Assembly: GCA_025618425.1 (NCBI GenBank) | Contig: CM046844.1 | Coordinates: 5,981,957 to 6,045,956, forward strand | Direction: 5' to 3' | DNA length: 64,000 bases | Source: Heliocidaris tuberculata | Lineage: Eukaryota > Echinodermata > Echinoidea > Camarodonta > Echinometridae | Shown: positions 43,383 to 46,060 of the stretch, in pieces | Layout: every line of letters starts with the position of its first letter | Numbering within the stretch: position 1 is the stretch's first letter | Program-made: the position numbers and the translations under genes | The notes under the pieces: model-generated | Told to the model about the DNA's origin: nothing | Seen by the model: only the letters and a program-made list of their open reading frames with translations | Databases searched by the model: none

Positions 43383-46060
43383 CCTCCCTCTCCCACCCTC
43401 TCTCTAAATTATCTCTTTCCCAGTCATTCTGTTTCATATTGATGGTTTATTTTACCTGACTGCTGAGAAAACATGTGTATGCTTGTAAGTAAGCCACCAG
43501 GAGACCGACGGTTTTAAGTCCTCTCCGAGGGACTTGGTAATGAGGATTAATGCCTTACCAAAGGGCACTAGCGCATCCACTTGGTTTCTCTCTGCAACAC
43601 TAATAAAGTCAAACCTAGTTGGCAGGCACAAACCCTGGTCAGGCGTAAAAGAGTGTCTGCACTGTAAGATTACCATATAGGCAATGTACTATAGCTGCTC
43701 CTGACACCTATATTGACACGACTAGAAGGTAGCTGAATTAGGCTTCTCTCAAGACACAATGATTTTCTGATAAAGTGTCAAATAAGAATCTGTGCTTGCA
43801 GACTAAGTCAAACCTGCTTTTAGCGACCACCTGTCTATGAAGACTGCTTTTCATGTCTCCCTTGAGCGGTCTTTATATACAGGTTTAACTGTATCTATAT
43901 CAGCCTTTTCTTTTACATTCCTCTCTCTCCTACTCACACTCTCCCACTCATACTTTTATAAAACTATTCAAAAATATAATTATTTTGATGCTCTCTTACA
44001 CATCCTCACAATGTAGTGAGGATACAGTGCTTTGTCATAAAATTCAGTGTATTGTAATAAAATTCTTTCCTGCTAGCAACTTTTTTAAAAAATGGATACA
44101 GATAATTTCATGGATCACTGGGAAACGACTCGGCCATAAATTATAAGCTCTCATACATATATCTTTGGACTAAAGTTTTTGGCTATTCCCCCAAACACTG
44201 ATAAAAAAATATAACATACAGGACCTACAACTGGGTGAAAAATTCAGGTCACAAAAATGAATTTCCTCAATATTATTTCTTGACAGATCATCAAAATAAG
44301 TTAATACATGGCCACTACTCATTATAAAAACCCCATCATACTAACGAGACTGACGGTAAACCGACAGTAGACCAAACAAAAACTTACACTACAATAGAGG
44401 TGTCGTGGTGTAAAGGTTCATTCACTTGACCCTTAATCCAAGGGTTGAGGGTTCAAATCTCAGCCCGGCACTAATATCTTTTGGAAAGACATTAATCCAC
44501 ATTTGCCACTCTCCACCCAGTTGTGAAATGGGCACCTGTCAGGATTTATTCCTTGAAATGCACTGTGCGCAGATTACGGCCACTGGAGCTAAAGCTAGGG
44601 TAATAATATCCAAACCCTTTGGAAGGGCACACGGACATTGTAAACGTGATATGTGCTATACAAGAATAGTTTATTATTAATATCATTATTATTAATGAAT
44701 AGCCAAGAATCGGTTGGTTTGGAATCACTTTGGAGTCGGTATGGCAGTGTGAATGAGTTATTACCAGTATACATTAATTTAAATCATTTTTGTTTGATTA
44801 TCACTGGAGGGCATACACCACCTTCACAGAGTTAAGCCAGCAAATGAGTAAACGATTGAAGTCATTAACCGACTTTGCCTTGTCATGATGCCCTTGACTA
44901 AAATTAGTATCGGTACATGAGATTTGTGGTGAATAATTAGGTAATATTCATGGAGCAACATTAATCTGCAAGGAAACGATACATGATATTTGTGGTATGG
45001 GGGCATAATGAAGTAAGAGCATTTATAAGCCAGCATTAATCCAAATAAGGCTGGAATGGTTAGGATCCCTGAGTAATATTGGTACAGAGTTCTGCAGTAT
45101 AGTTGTATGATTTAGATGATATTCATTTTAATATGGACTAACATTAATCTGAATGGAAATGGAACATTAAGCCGGGGAACCAGCATGGCTAAGACCCAAT
45201 TACATGAGTTAGGAATAGTTTGTAATATAAATCCATACAGCCAACAGCATTCATATATACACATAATCCAGCTGGGGAATATATCTGCCTAATTTAATTT
45301 ATATTAATGAGGGGGGAGGGGGGACAATTACCCTAAATGTATCAAAGATCTAGGTTTATAGCATATGATTTCTAAACTCTGCAGGTGCATGGCCTTGCCT
45401 AACCTACACAACAAACAAAATAGTAGACACAAGCAGGAAAACTGAAAACATAATCTACAGGATACAGAACATTTCGATACAGAATTTGCTAACAAGAGAT
45501 GTAAGATAATAAGAGTAATATCTATCTTTGGAAAATAAACTGAGCAATTGCTTTGAAAAATTAGAAAAAATAGTCTAGAACCAAGGATTACTGCAAATCT
45601 GAGGTTCCAAGTTTAATAGAGTATAGGAAGGGTGGGGGTATACATCTACATATGTAGACATAAAGTTTATAAAATAGTTAAGAAAACAGAAAATAAAAAA
45701 GAAATTTCTAAGGAAGATGTGTGTACTCACACTATCTTTCAATAGCATGAAGACATGTTTGAGGAAAAATGTATTTTTTATATACGATGTACATGTAATT
45801 TTAGCATCAATAGTGCAAGAATCTCTGCCATAACGTGATATTTTCCAGAAACAAAATAAATGATTATCTTCCATCCAACAGCTCACCTTGTAAAATTCCT
45901 CAAATATCCAAGCATAAGCTGTAAAAGTCATGTTATAGTCCCCCATGATTGGAGATGATGCTTTTTCCTCACTTTTTGGCTCACAGGGAATCATGATTCC
46001 AATCCGATTGTAAACAAACACTGCCGGAATTTTATCTTGATCTTTAAGAGCAGGATACGA
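3058..46060 (-). CDS. Ephexin-family RhoGEF with a long tyrosine- and proline-rich scaffold (whole gene, 22 exons, 5' end incomplete)
   Basis: The exons, 5' to 3', are 46060-45887, 40780-38884, 33402-33351, 30693-30507, 30142-29158, 28878-28858, 28763-28748, 24833-24760, 23316-23256, 20675-20507, 18435-17676, 11079-10874, 9936-9767, 9405-9247, 8195-8069, 7754-7680, 6994-6899, 5903-5740, 5052-4861, 4478-4399, 3712-3611 and 3233-3058. Every junction has GT/AG and matching phase; the sum is 5943 nt, exactly divisible by 3. Approximate residues: unidentified segment 1-90, disordered scaffold 90-1465, acidic and autoinhibitory-type helix 1466-1534, DH 1535-1725, PH 1745-1880, SH3 1890-1945. Family knowledge: ephexins load GTP on RhoA, Rac or Cdc42 downstream of tyrosine kinases such as Eph receptors and Src. 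The order of DH, PH and SH3 with the SH3 near the C-terminus is diagnostic. ARHGEF5 is the closest vertebrate analogue in size. An alternative is two adjacent genes split between 29158 and 24833. The 5' exon is not fixed. Confidence 0.85.
3611..3712 (-). CDS. SH3 domain exon 1
   Basis: 102 nt, phase 1 in and out; acceptor TTTCATTGTAG, donor GATG|GTAGGA. It encodes [20 protein letters not shown] then [14 protein letters not shown]. The ALYDY-like motif (here MTNYEA) and the D-E-L-S-L-x-x-x-D RT-loop are typical; DCPQV immediately before the SH3 is also seen in ephexins. Confidence 0.94.
4399..4478 (-). CDS. PH domain exon 3 (C-terminal helix)
   Basis: 80 nt, phase 2 in and 1 out; acceptor CAATTGTAG, donor TGGG|GTAAGA. 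In the phased frame it gives [20 protein letters not shown] then [11 protein letters not shown]-x-R-W-M-x-A-L is the classic PH C-terminal helix with the invariant Trp. The exon is longer open in another frame, but only this frame joins its neighbours. Confidence 0.92.
4861..5052 (-). CDS. PH domain exon 2
   Basis: 192 nt, phase 2 in and out; acceptor CTCCGTTACAG, donor CACT|GTGAGT. It covers the middle PH strands, from [20 protein letters not shown] to [20 protein letters not shown] followed by NAKS, equivalent to the F-x-L-x-L-L...YxL-x-A-x-S region of ephexins. Confidence 0.92.
5338..5690 (-). mobile_element. GTTGAGTTCTGG-type MITE, copy 1
   Basis: The left end (AAAGTTGAGTTCTGG) is the reverse complement of the right end (CCAGAACTCAACTTTATC). 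Internal blocks (GGCATG.., GTCAATTTCTTATCA, CAATTGCTTAGAGACAGT) match in reverse orientation the copies at 22428-22790 and 12605-13136. No coding capacity. Confidence 0.75.
5740..5903 (-). CDS. PH domain exon 1
   Basis: 164 nt, phase 0 in and 2 out; acceptor ATTTTGACAG, donor GG|GTAAAT. It encodes [20 protein letters not shown] then [20 protein letters not shown]. The opening beta strand with a Gly (x-x-x-R-G-x-L) and the later [14 protein letters not shown] strand pair are typical of RhoGEF PH domains. Confidence 0.92.
6227..6794. mobile_element. Fold-back MITE with AGGGCAATCCAACCTTT ends
   Basis: The ends TTAAAGGGCAATCCAACCTTT and AAAGGTTGGATTGCCCTTTAA are perfect inverted repeats; the inner arms are diverged inverted repeats of about 110 bp or more. 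TTAA flanks both ends, but as it is palindromic the target duplication is ambiguous. A half copy with the same inner sequence lies at about 54010-54280. Confidence 0.8.
6899..6994 (-). CDS. DH-PH linker exon
   Basis: 96 nt, phase 0 at both ends; acceptor TTATCCCTAG, donor AAG|GTGAGT. It encodes [20 protein letters not shown] then [12 protein letters not shown], matching the family pattern of a CNE-x5-M-x-E-x-I helix ending DH and running into PH. Confidence 0.93.
7040..7260. repeat. Dispersed repeat, related to 35365-35575
   Basis: Shares AACCAGTTCGTAATTACG at one end and the block AGTAGCATGTCCACCAAAAC with 35365-35575 (AGTAGCAGGTCTACCAAAAC), where a matching inverted end (TTATGAACTGG) is also visible. 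Probably a short MITE. Confidence 0.55.
7310..7360 (+). repeat. tRNA-like B-box fragment
   Basis: GTGGGTTCGAATCCCAATG resembles a pol III B box followed by SINE-like sequence. No cloverleaf can be built, so it is a SINE scrap, not a tRNA gene. Confidence 0.4.
7537..7658. repeat. (CAT)n microsatellite in the DH intron
   Basis: Nearly pure TCA/ATC triplets that end about 20 bp before the donor of exon 7754-7680. Confidence 0.95.
7680..7754 (-). CDS. DH domain exon 4
   Basis: 75 nt, phase 0 at both ends; acceptor TTGGTTTAG, donor AAAG|GTGAGA. It encodes [20 protein letters not shown] then TAVRK, the segment after CR3 leading into the last DH helix. The exon abuts a long intronic (CAT)n tract at its 3' side. 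Confidence 0.9.
8069..8195 (-). CDS. DH domain exon 3 (CR3)
   Basis: 127 nt, phase 2 in and 0 out; acceptor CTACTTCTACAG, donor GGAG|GTATGA. It contains [20 protein letters not shown], the DH alpha-5 signature LP(F/V)QRITR(Y/L)-x-LLL that makes the main GTPase contact. No key residue appears lost. Confidence 0.96.
8537..8990. mobile_element. Inverted-repeat element with CCTAAAGCTACGCAC ends
   Basis: GGGGGGACCTAAAGCTATGCAC at the left (8537-8558) is inverted at the right, where GTGCGTAGCTTTAGGACC and GCGTAGCTTTAGGACCCC stand in tandem (8951-8990). A third copy of the end motif lies inside, at 8738-8760. This suggests a MITE with duplicated termini or one element inserted into a relative. Confidence 0.65.
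9247..9405 (-). CDS. DH domain exon 2 (CR2)
   Basis: 159 nt, phase 2 in and out; acceptor CCTCCTCACCAG, donor TTCAG|GTAAGT. It reads [20 protein letters not shown] then [20 protein letters not shown], matching the helical middle of ephexin DH domains (LE-H-x5-I-x-x-SDVC and a YCxNQ-Y region). Confidence 0.95.
9541..9720. repeat. (ATC)n microsatellite in the DH intron
   Basis: Imperfect ATC triplets between DH exons 1 and 2; a smaller (CAC)n patch follows at 9739-9755, next to the donor of exon 9936-9767. Confidence 0.95.
9767..9936 (-). CDS. DH domain exon 1 (CR1)
   Basis: 170 nt, phase 0 in and 2 out; acceptor TTTTGTTAG, donor GAG|AG then GTAAGG. It encodes [20 protein letters not shown], the hallmark conserved region 1 of ephexin DH domains, where the Glu of TSEASY contacts switch I of the GTPase. 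It continues to [11 protein letters not shown]. This is one of the strongest family signatures in the window. Confidence 0.95.
10262..10595. mobile_element. pogo/Tigger-like MITE
   Basis: The ends CAGTCCGACCTCACTTATCC and its inverted match GGATAAACAAGGTCGGACTG are each flanked by TA, the Tc1/mariner-type duplication. TTATCCGGCC motifs repeat near both ends, as in Tigger relatives. 334 bp with no transposase reading frame, so non-autonomous. Confidence 0.85.
10874..11079 (-). CDS. Exon: acidic tract plus ephexin autoinhibitory-type helix
   Basis: 206 nt, phase 1 in and 0 out; acceptor AAAAATACAG, donor GAG|GTAATA. The first ~23 residues are nearly all Asp/Glu/Phe/Tyr, encoded by GAT-rich triplets (a coding microsatellite). 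Then [20 protein letters not shown] leads to [20 protein letters not shown] and KMQE. The W-x-x-L-P-x-V element followed by the SSGLL helix occurs just before the DH domain in ephexins, where the helix blocks the GTPase-binding face until a nearby tyrosine is phosphorylated (family knowledge). The Tyr before the Trp is the candidate switch. Confidence 0.9.
11018..11079 (-). repeat. Coding GAT-rich triplet repeat
   Basis: Inside the exon upstream of the DH domain. It encodes [14 protein letters not shown] and further Asp residues. It is the coding counterpart of the intronic CAT/ATC tracts nearby. Confidence 0.85.
11215..11556. mobile_element. MITE with CACCGCAAACTATACGATCG ends
   Basis: 342 bp. 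The left end CACCGCAAACTATACGATCG and the right end CGATCGTATAGTGTGCGGTG are inverted repeats; the similarity continues through ATCCGATTTTGGAA and AATCGCAATAG on both arms (about 60 bp). No reading frame of note and no clear target duplication. Confidence 0.82.
11557..12604. other. Intron, nothing identified
   Basis: Part of the 6.6-kb intron 17675-11080. A short block (CATTGCCTACTGGAACCGGG...) resembles 13874-13930 and is probably an old repeat. Confidence 0.5.
12605..13136 (+). mobile_element. GTTGAGTTCTGG-type MITE, copy 2, interrupted
   Basis: The left piece AAAGATAAAGTAGATTTC (12605-12622) and the rest from TGGTCATGC (12771) onward match copy 22428-22790, including GAAACTGCCTCAA, GGCATGAATGTTCGGCC and AAAGCTCACAAATTATT. 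Another MITE splits the left terminus. Two point changes in the terminus suggest age. Confidence 0.75.
12624..12770. mobile_element. Short MITE with GGGGCCTGTTGCACAAAAC ends
   Basis: 147 bp. GGGGCCTGTTGCACAAAACT at the left is inverted at the right as AGTTTTGTGCAACGGGCCCC, with one mismatch. It sits inside the left terminus of the surrounding MITE. Termini of this kind are seen in Harbinger-type MITEs (family knowledge); a TSD is not obvious. Confidence 0.82.
14077..14254. mobile_element. CAGT(G/C)AAACCTG MITE, copy 1
   Basis: 178 bp between TA dinucleotides. The left CAGTAAAGCCTGTCT and the right AGCAGGTTTCACTG are inverted. Internal GTGGTCTTTATGAGC and AAGACC repeats match copies at 33919-34108 and 43806-43891. 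Confidence 0.78.
14255..17675. other. Intron, no exon found
   Basis: Rest of the largest intron of the gene, carrying only a 12-13 nt poly-G at about 15026-15038. Reading frames are short and lack splice or codon support. Confidence 0.5.
17676..17784 (-). repeat. In-frame 27-bp coding repeat (nine-residue tyrosine motif x4)
   Basis: Four adjacent units translate as [27 protein letters not shown] and DPTYAGHE(D). A fifth relative, DPTYMSGND, lies about 45 residues upstream. Each unit has one Tyr with an acidic residue at -3 and Gly or Pro at +2/+3. Synonymous differences between units show it is not a very recent expansion. Confidence 0.9.
17676..18435 (-). CDS. Scaffold exon: polyproline block and tandem tyrosine repeats
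   Basis: 760 nt, phase 0 in and 1 out; acceptor CCTTTGTTCCAG, donor GAAG|GTGAAT. It opens [12 protein letters not shown], then a basic/proline block with [32 protein letters not shown] and [14 protein letters not shown]: several class I/II SH3 ligands and possible profilin/EVH1 sites. A Ser/Asn-rich linker follows, then one DPTYMSGND motif and, at the end, four consecutive nine-residue tyrosine repeats. The last codon is completed by the acidic exon downstream. Confidence 0.92.
18436..20506. other. Intron with (ATC)n tract
   Basis: Contains ATC/CTC triplets at 19369-19470 and AGTACCACA-type repeat fragments at 20340-20500. No coding signal. Confidence 0.5.
20507..20675 (-). CDS. Proline-rich scaffold exon
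   Basis: 169 nt, phase 2 in and 0 out; acceptor TTCAATCTCCAG, donor CGT|GTAAGT. It reads [16 protein letters not shown]..., then a proline cluster ([21 protein letters not shown]) that fits SH3 or EVH1/WW ligands, and ends in a basic AEKAR. Confidence 0.87.
20676..21897. other. Intron, nothing identified
   Basis: AT-rich; TTAGGGCGAAAAT-like sequence at 20940 and CTTTTAGGGCGAATTAG at 21292 hint at a diverged inverted-repeat element of about 360 bp. Confidence 0.4.
21898..22313 (+). mobile_element. Dispersed ~415-bp repeat, copy 1
   Basis: Starts TTAACCCTTTCAGGACAGGA. It is matched along its whole length by the reverse complement of 52352-52765, for example GACCACATTTTGTGGTTTG, CTGGCATCAAA and TGCCAATTTTGATGAAAAA. 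No coding potential; probably a non-autonomous element. Confidence 0.82.
22428..22790 (+). mobile_element. GTTGAGTTCTGG-type MITE, copy 3 (best preserved)
   Basis: About 363 bp with ends AAGTTGAGTTCTGG and CCCAGAACTCAACCTTCCC. This copy gives the intact left terminus that the interrupted copy at 12605-13136 has lost. Confidence 0.8.
23256..23316 (-). CDS. Short scaffold exon (61 nt)
   Basis: Phase 1 in, 2 out; acceptor TATGTCACAG, donor ATAG|GTGAGT. It encodes [19 protein letters not shown], with the arginine codon after Tyr completed by the next exon. The acidic NGVYR site is another candidate phosphotyrosine. Both splice sites are good. Confidence 0.8.
23317..24759. other. Intron, nothing firm
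   Basis: AAGGCGATTTTTTTTTTGCG at about 24063 and AATCGCCTTTTAG at about 24547 are inverted, suggesting a ~500-bp inverted-repeat element. A (GT/AT)n patch lies at 23506-23552. Confidence 0.4.
24760..24833 (-). CDS. Scaffold exon with short amphipathic helix
   Basis: 74 nt, phase 2 in and 1 out; acceptor GGAACCAG, donor AGAA|GTGAGT. It reads (S)[19 protein letters not shown] followed by NNMIR, a heptad-like hydrophobic pattern suggesting an amphipathic helix inside an otherwise disordered region. The same frame is open upstream with ATG codons at 24853 and further 5', so an alternative first exon for a shorter ephexin isoform (MDIEGTSDP...) is possible. Confidence 0.68.
25052..25505. repeat. 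Long GA-rich (GAGAGACA)n tract
   Basis: About 450 bp of almost pure purine on the plus strand, built of GAGA, GACAGA and GAAAGA units. The apparent Ser/Leu-rich proteins on the minus strand come from this tract and are not genes. Confidence 0.95.
25506..27415. other. Intron; one diverged repeat
   Basis: The stretch 26670-27000 (AGGTTCACACGGAGGGAGC..., TTATGGACCGTGTGGACTG, GTTGTTGTTTCTTTAAC) resembles 50690-50960 and is probably a shared MITE family. Otherwise nothing identified. Confidence 0.45.
27416..28017. mobile_element. Fold-back element, ~600 bp
   Basis: TTAAAGAAGGAAACC at the left and GGTTTCATTCTCCTTTAA at the right, with long inner inverted arms, for example AAATCGCTAAATGAA against TTCATTCAGCGATTT and CATTATGCTAATGAGATG against CATCTCATTAGCACAATG. 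Centre near 27715. No gene. Confidence 0.8.
28748..28763 (-). CDS. Predicted 16-nt microexon B
   Basis: Phase 1 in, 2 out. The acceptor is strong (a T-rich tract ending CATTTTGGCAG), the donor TTAG|GTAACA. It encodes E/D-CNRL plus a split Ser codon. It converts phase 1 after the 985-nt exon to phase 2, which the preferred CAG acceptor of exon 24833-24760 requires. If a GAAG acceptor 7 nt further upstream in that exon were used, this microexon would not be needed. Confidence 0.5.
28858..28878 (-). CDS. Predicted 21-nt microexon A
   Basis: Phase 1 in and out. It would add D-SGCGDD between the 985-nt exon and the next microexon without shifting frame, as expected of a cassette exon. The donor G|GTAGGT is good, with a TGACTGAT branch-like motif upstream. 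The acceptor (GGTTGTCAAG) has a weak pyrimidine tract. Because it is phase-neutral it could be skipped or false. Confidence 0.42.
28981..29005 (+). repeat. Interstitial telomere-like (TTAGGG)4
   Basis: Four head-to-tail TTAGGG units, followed for 60 bp by degenerate TTTAGGG/TTAGGT words. It lies in the intron just 150 bp 3' (in gene orientation) of the 985-nt exon. Confidence 0.9.
29158..30142 (-). CDS. Scaffold exon dense in acidic tyrosine motifs
   Basis: 985 nt, phase 0 in and 1 out; acceptor TGTAATTACAG, donor CAAG|GTTAGT. About 328 residues, very acidic and Ser-rich. Eight tyrosines lie in potential SH2-docking contexts: [30 protein letters not shown] (two), SDYEQVT, ASYDLEE and GDYLVLF. 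Many have Tyr-x-x-Val/Leu as in ITAM/ITIM-like sites. A central basic helix-like stretch ([19 protein letters not shown]) interrupts the acidic background. No catalytic domain is seen. It is probably a signalling scaffold that is phosphorylated and recruits adaptors. Confidence 0.9.
30507..30693 (-). CDS. Scaffold exon with basic then Glu-rich charged helix
   Basis: 187 nt, phase 2 in and 0 out; acceptor TTGTATGCAG, donor GAT|GTAAGG. It starts [13 protein letters not shown], continues with a basic part ([19 protein letters not shown]), then a run of Lys/Glu ending in seven nearly continuous acidic residues, which could form a single charged helix. It ends TGVYD, so that a tyrosine motif (GVYDV) is completed across the junction with the next exon. 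Confidence 0.85.
30694..33350. other. Intron, nothing identified
   Basis: AT-rich, with an (AAC)n patch at 31408-31425. No exon with good splice sites and phase was found. Confidence 0.5.
33351..33402 (-). CDS. Short scaffold exon (52 nt)
   Basis: Phase 1 in, 2 out. The acceptor is TCTCTTATAG with a CT-rich tract, the donor AAG|GTAAGA. In the frame set by its neighbours it reads (D)[16 protein letters not shown](R), leading into a basic stretch in the next exon. It is too short to identify alone; support comes from splice sites and phase. Confidence 0.75.
33411..33612. repeat. (GA)n tract beside a splice acceptor
   Basis: Purine-rich GAGA/GAAAGA repeats; on the gene strand they form a CT-rich run just upstream of the acceptor of exon 33402-33351 and may act as its polypyrimidine tract. 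Confidence 0.9.
33919..34108. mobile_element. CAGT(G/C)AAACCTG MITE, copy 2
   Basis: 190 bp. The ends CAGTCAAACCTGCCTTAGCG and its inverted partner (CGGTCTTTATATACAGGTTT then CACTG) are clear. Internal TCTTGTCTCCC and AAAGACC match copy 1. Confidence 0.82.
34312..34685 (-). mobile_element. tRNA-derived SINE
   Basis: On the minus strand it has a tRNA-like head with B box GGTTCGAGTCCCGC, a body with the conserved palindromic core AGCGCTTTG...GCGCTATATAAATG, and a (TAT)n tail at the plus-strand left end. The head-body-tail order is typical of invertebrate SINEs. About 370 bp, nearly full length. Confidence 0.88.
35365..35575. repeat. Short inverted-ended dispersed repeat
   Basis: CTGTTCATAATTA at the left and AGTTATGAACTGG at the right are near-inverted. 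The interior block AGTAGCAGGTCTACCAAAAC recurs at 7190-7220. Confidence 0.55.
36369..36555 (+). repeat. Two-unit 96-bp tandem repeat
   Basis: The unit AATTTCTGCAACTTGG..ACACAGATA.. ending CTCAAACAGTTTTTGAAT occurs twice with about 85-90 % identity, preceded by a poly-G run at 36301-36320. Confidence 0.85.
36651..36857 (-). mobile_element. tRNA-derived SINE, second family, copy 1
   Basis: The minus-strand head has AGTGGTTGAGCAGTGGTC and ends with B-box-like GGGTTCAAAAC; the body contains AAGTCCCTCGGAGAAGAC and tail sequence AGGTAAAATAAACCATCA. A second copy lies at 43440-43587. Confidence 0.8.
37177..37382. repeat. (TA)n/(TACATA)n microsatellite
   Basis: About 200 bp of AT dinucleotides broken by ACATACATA and GTACATATGTA blocks. 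Apparent Ile/Tyr-rich frames are artefacts. Confidence 0.95.
37547..37630 (+). mobile_element. GTTGAGTTCTGG-type MITE, copy 4, internally deleted
   Basis: Only the two termini remain: AAGATAAAGTTGAGCTCTAA joined to GCTCACAAACTATTTTTCACC and TAGAACTCCACCTTC. About 280 bp of the interior is missing. Confidence 0.72.
37768..37850 (-). mobile_element. SINE 3' end fragment
   Basis: A (AAT)n tail followed by TTTATATAGCGCCTAATAC and AAGCACTTTACA, matching the tail-proximal part of the SINE at 34312-34685 in the same orientation; the tRNA head is absent. Confidence 0.7.
37851..38883. other. Intron, nothing identified
   Basis: A somewhat GC-richer island at 38010-38290 has no consistent reading frame with splice sites. 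It could be regulatory, but no specific site is recognised. Confidence 0.4.
38884..40780 (-). CDS. Large scaffold exon: proline-rich SH3 ligands and tyrosine motifs
   Basis: 1897 nt, phase 0 in and 1 out; acceptor TGATCCTAG, donor AAAG|GTAGGA. The first ~30 residues ([14 protein letters not shown]...) continue the folded-looking segment of the previous exon. The rest is Ser/Thr/Pro-rich and probably disordered. SH3-ligand-like clusters include [38 protein letters not shown] and PTPQPRRSQ. Acidic tyrosine motifs near the end include DDIYDEV, ENIYEDT, DTYMESI and GSIYEV, all of the type phosphorylated by Src/Eph-class kinases to dock SH2 domains (family knowledge). The length and open frame make coding status secure; the function is inferred from motifs only. 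Confidence 0.9.
40781..41692. other. Intron, nothing identified
   Basis: AT-rich first intron of the visible chain, with ACATGTACATG words at about 41105-41145 and a poly-A run at 41632-41649. Confidence 0.5.
41693..42412. mobile_element. Harbinger-like DNA transposon, non-autonomous
   Basis: 720 bp with 36-bp terminal inverted repeats (41693-41728 and 42377-42412; one mismatch at position 5). They begin AGGC(C/G)CTTTCACACC and are flanked by TTA on both sides, the 3-bp target duplication typical of PIF/Harbinger. An 18-bp-arm hairpin (41725-41776) lies inside the left end. CpG-rich interior with further short inverted pieces. No nuclease frame; a Myb/SANT-like frame remains. Confidence 0.9.
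42143..42370 (+). pseudogene. Myb/SANT-like fragment inside the Harbinger-like element
   Basis: The frame begins [20 protein letters not shown] and resembles the first helix of a Myb/SANT or MADF-type DNA-binding domain (W-T-x-E-x-T-x-A-L-I-x-x-W). Harbinger elements encode such a protein beside their nuclease (family knowledge). After about 35 residues the similarity ends and the frame runs into the right terminus, so this is a remnant. The assignment to the Myb class is inferred by eye. Confidence 0.6.
43308..43404. repeat. (CT)n microsatellite
   Basis: Almost uninterrupted TC dinucleotides, reading GA on the gene strand. Confidence 0.95.
43440..43587 (-). mobile_element. tRNA-derived SINE, second family, copy 2
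   Basis: About 90 % similar to 36651-36800 (TGATGGTTTATTTTACCTGA, TGTGTATGCTTGTAAGTAAG, CTCCGAGGGACTT, GCGCATCCACTT), but lacking the tRNA-like head. Confidence 0.8.
43806..43891. mobile_element. CAGT(G/C)AAACCTG MITE, copy 3, internally deleted
   Basis: 86 bp keep both ends (GTCAAACCTGCTTTTAGCGA and GCGGTCTTTATATACAGGTT then TAACTG), joined after loss of about 100 bp relative to copy 2. Confidence 0.75.
44396..44697 (+). mobile_element. tRNA-derived SINE, third family
   Basis: A box-like TGGTGTAAAGGTTCA and B box GGGTTCAAATCTC are spaced as in a tRNA, followed by a body with CTTTTGGAAAGACATTAATC and a TTATTATTAATATCATTATT tail. About 300 bp and apparently full length. A headless relative lies at 1690-1925. 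Confidence 0.88.
44698..45300. repeat. Degenerate local repeats with AACATTAATCTG
   Basis: The words CAACATTAATCTG, CAGCATTAATCC and TAACATTAATCTGAATGGAA recur at roughly 70-140 bp spacing together with GATATTCAT or TAATATTCAT. Looks like an old minisatellite. Confidence 0.5.
45887..46060 (-). CDS. Exon 1 of the visible chain: unidentified N-terminal segment
   Basis: 58 codons, phase 0 at both ends. The acceptor is a pyrimidine-rich tract ending TCTTCTAG, with an in-frame TAG directly before the exon, so the frame cannot extend upstream without splicing. The donor is AAG|GTGAGC. The peptide begins [18 protein letters not shown] and ends [11 protein letters not shown]; it is rich in hydrophobic and aromatic residues, unlike the disordered exons after it, so it looks folded. 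I do not recognise the domain. An internal ATG (GGAATCATG context) could be a start if no upstream coding exon exists. Confidence 0.72.
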
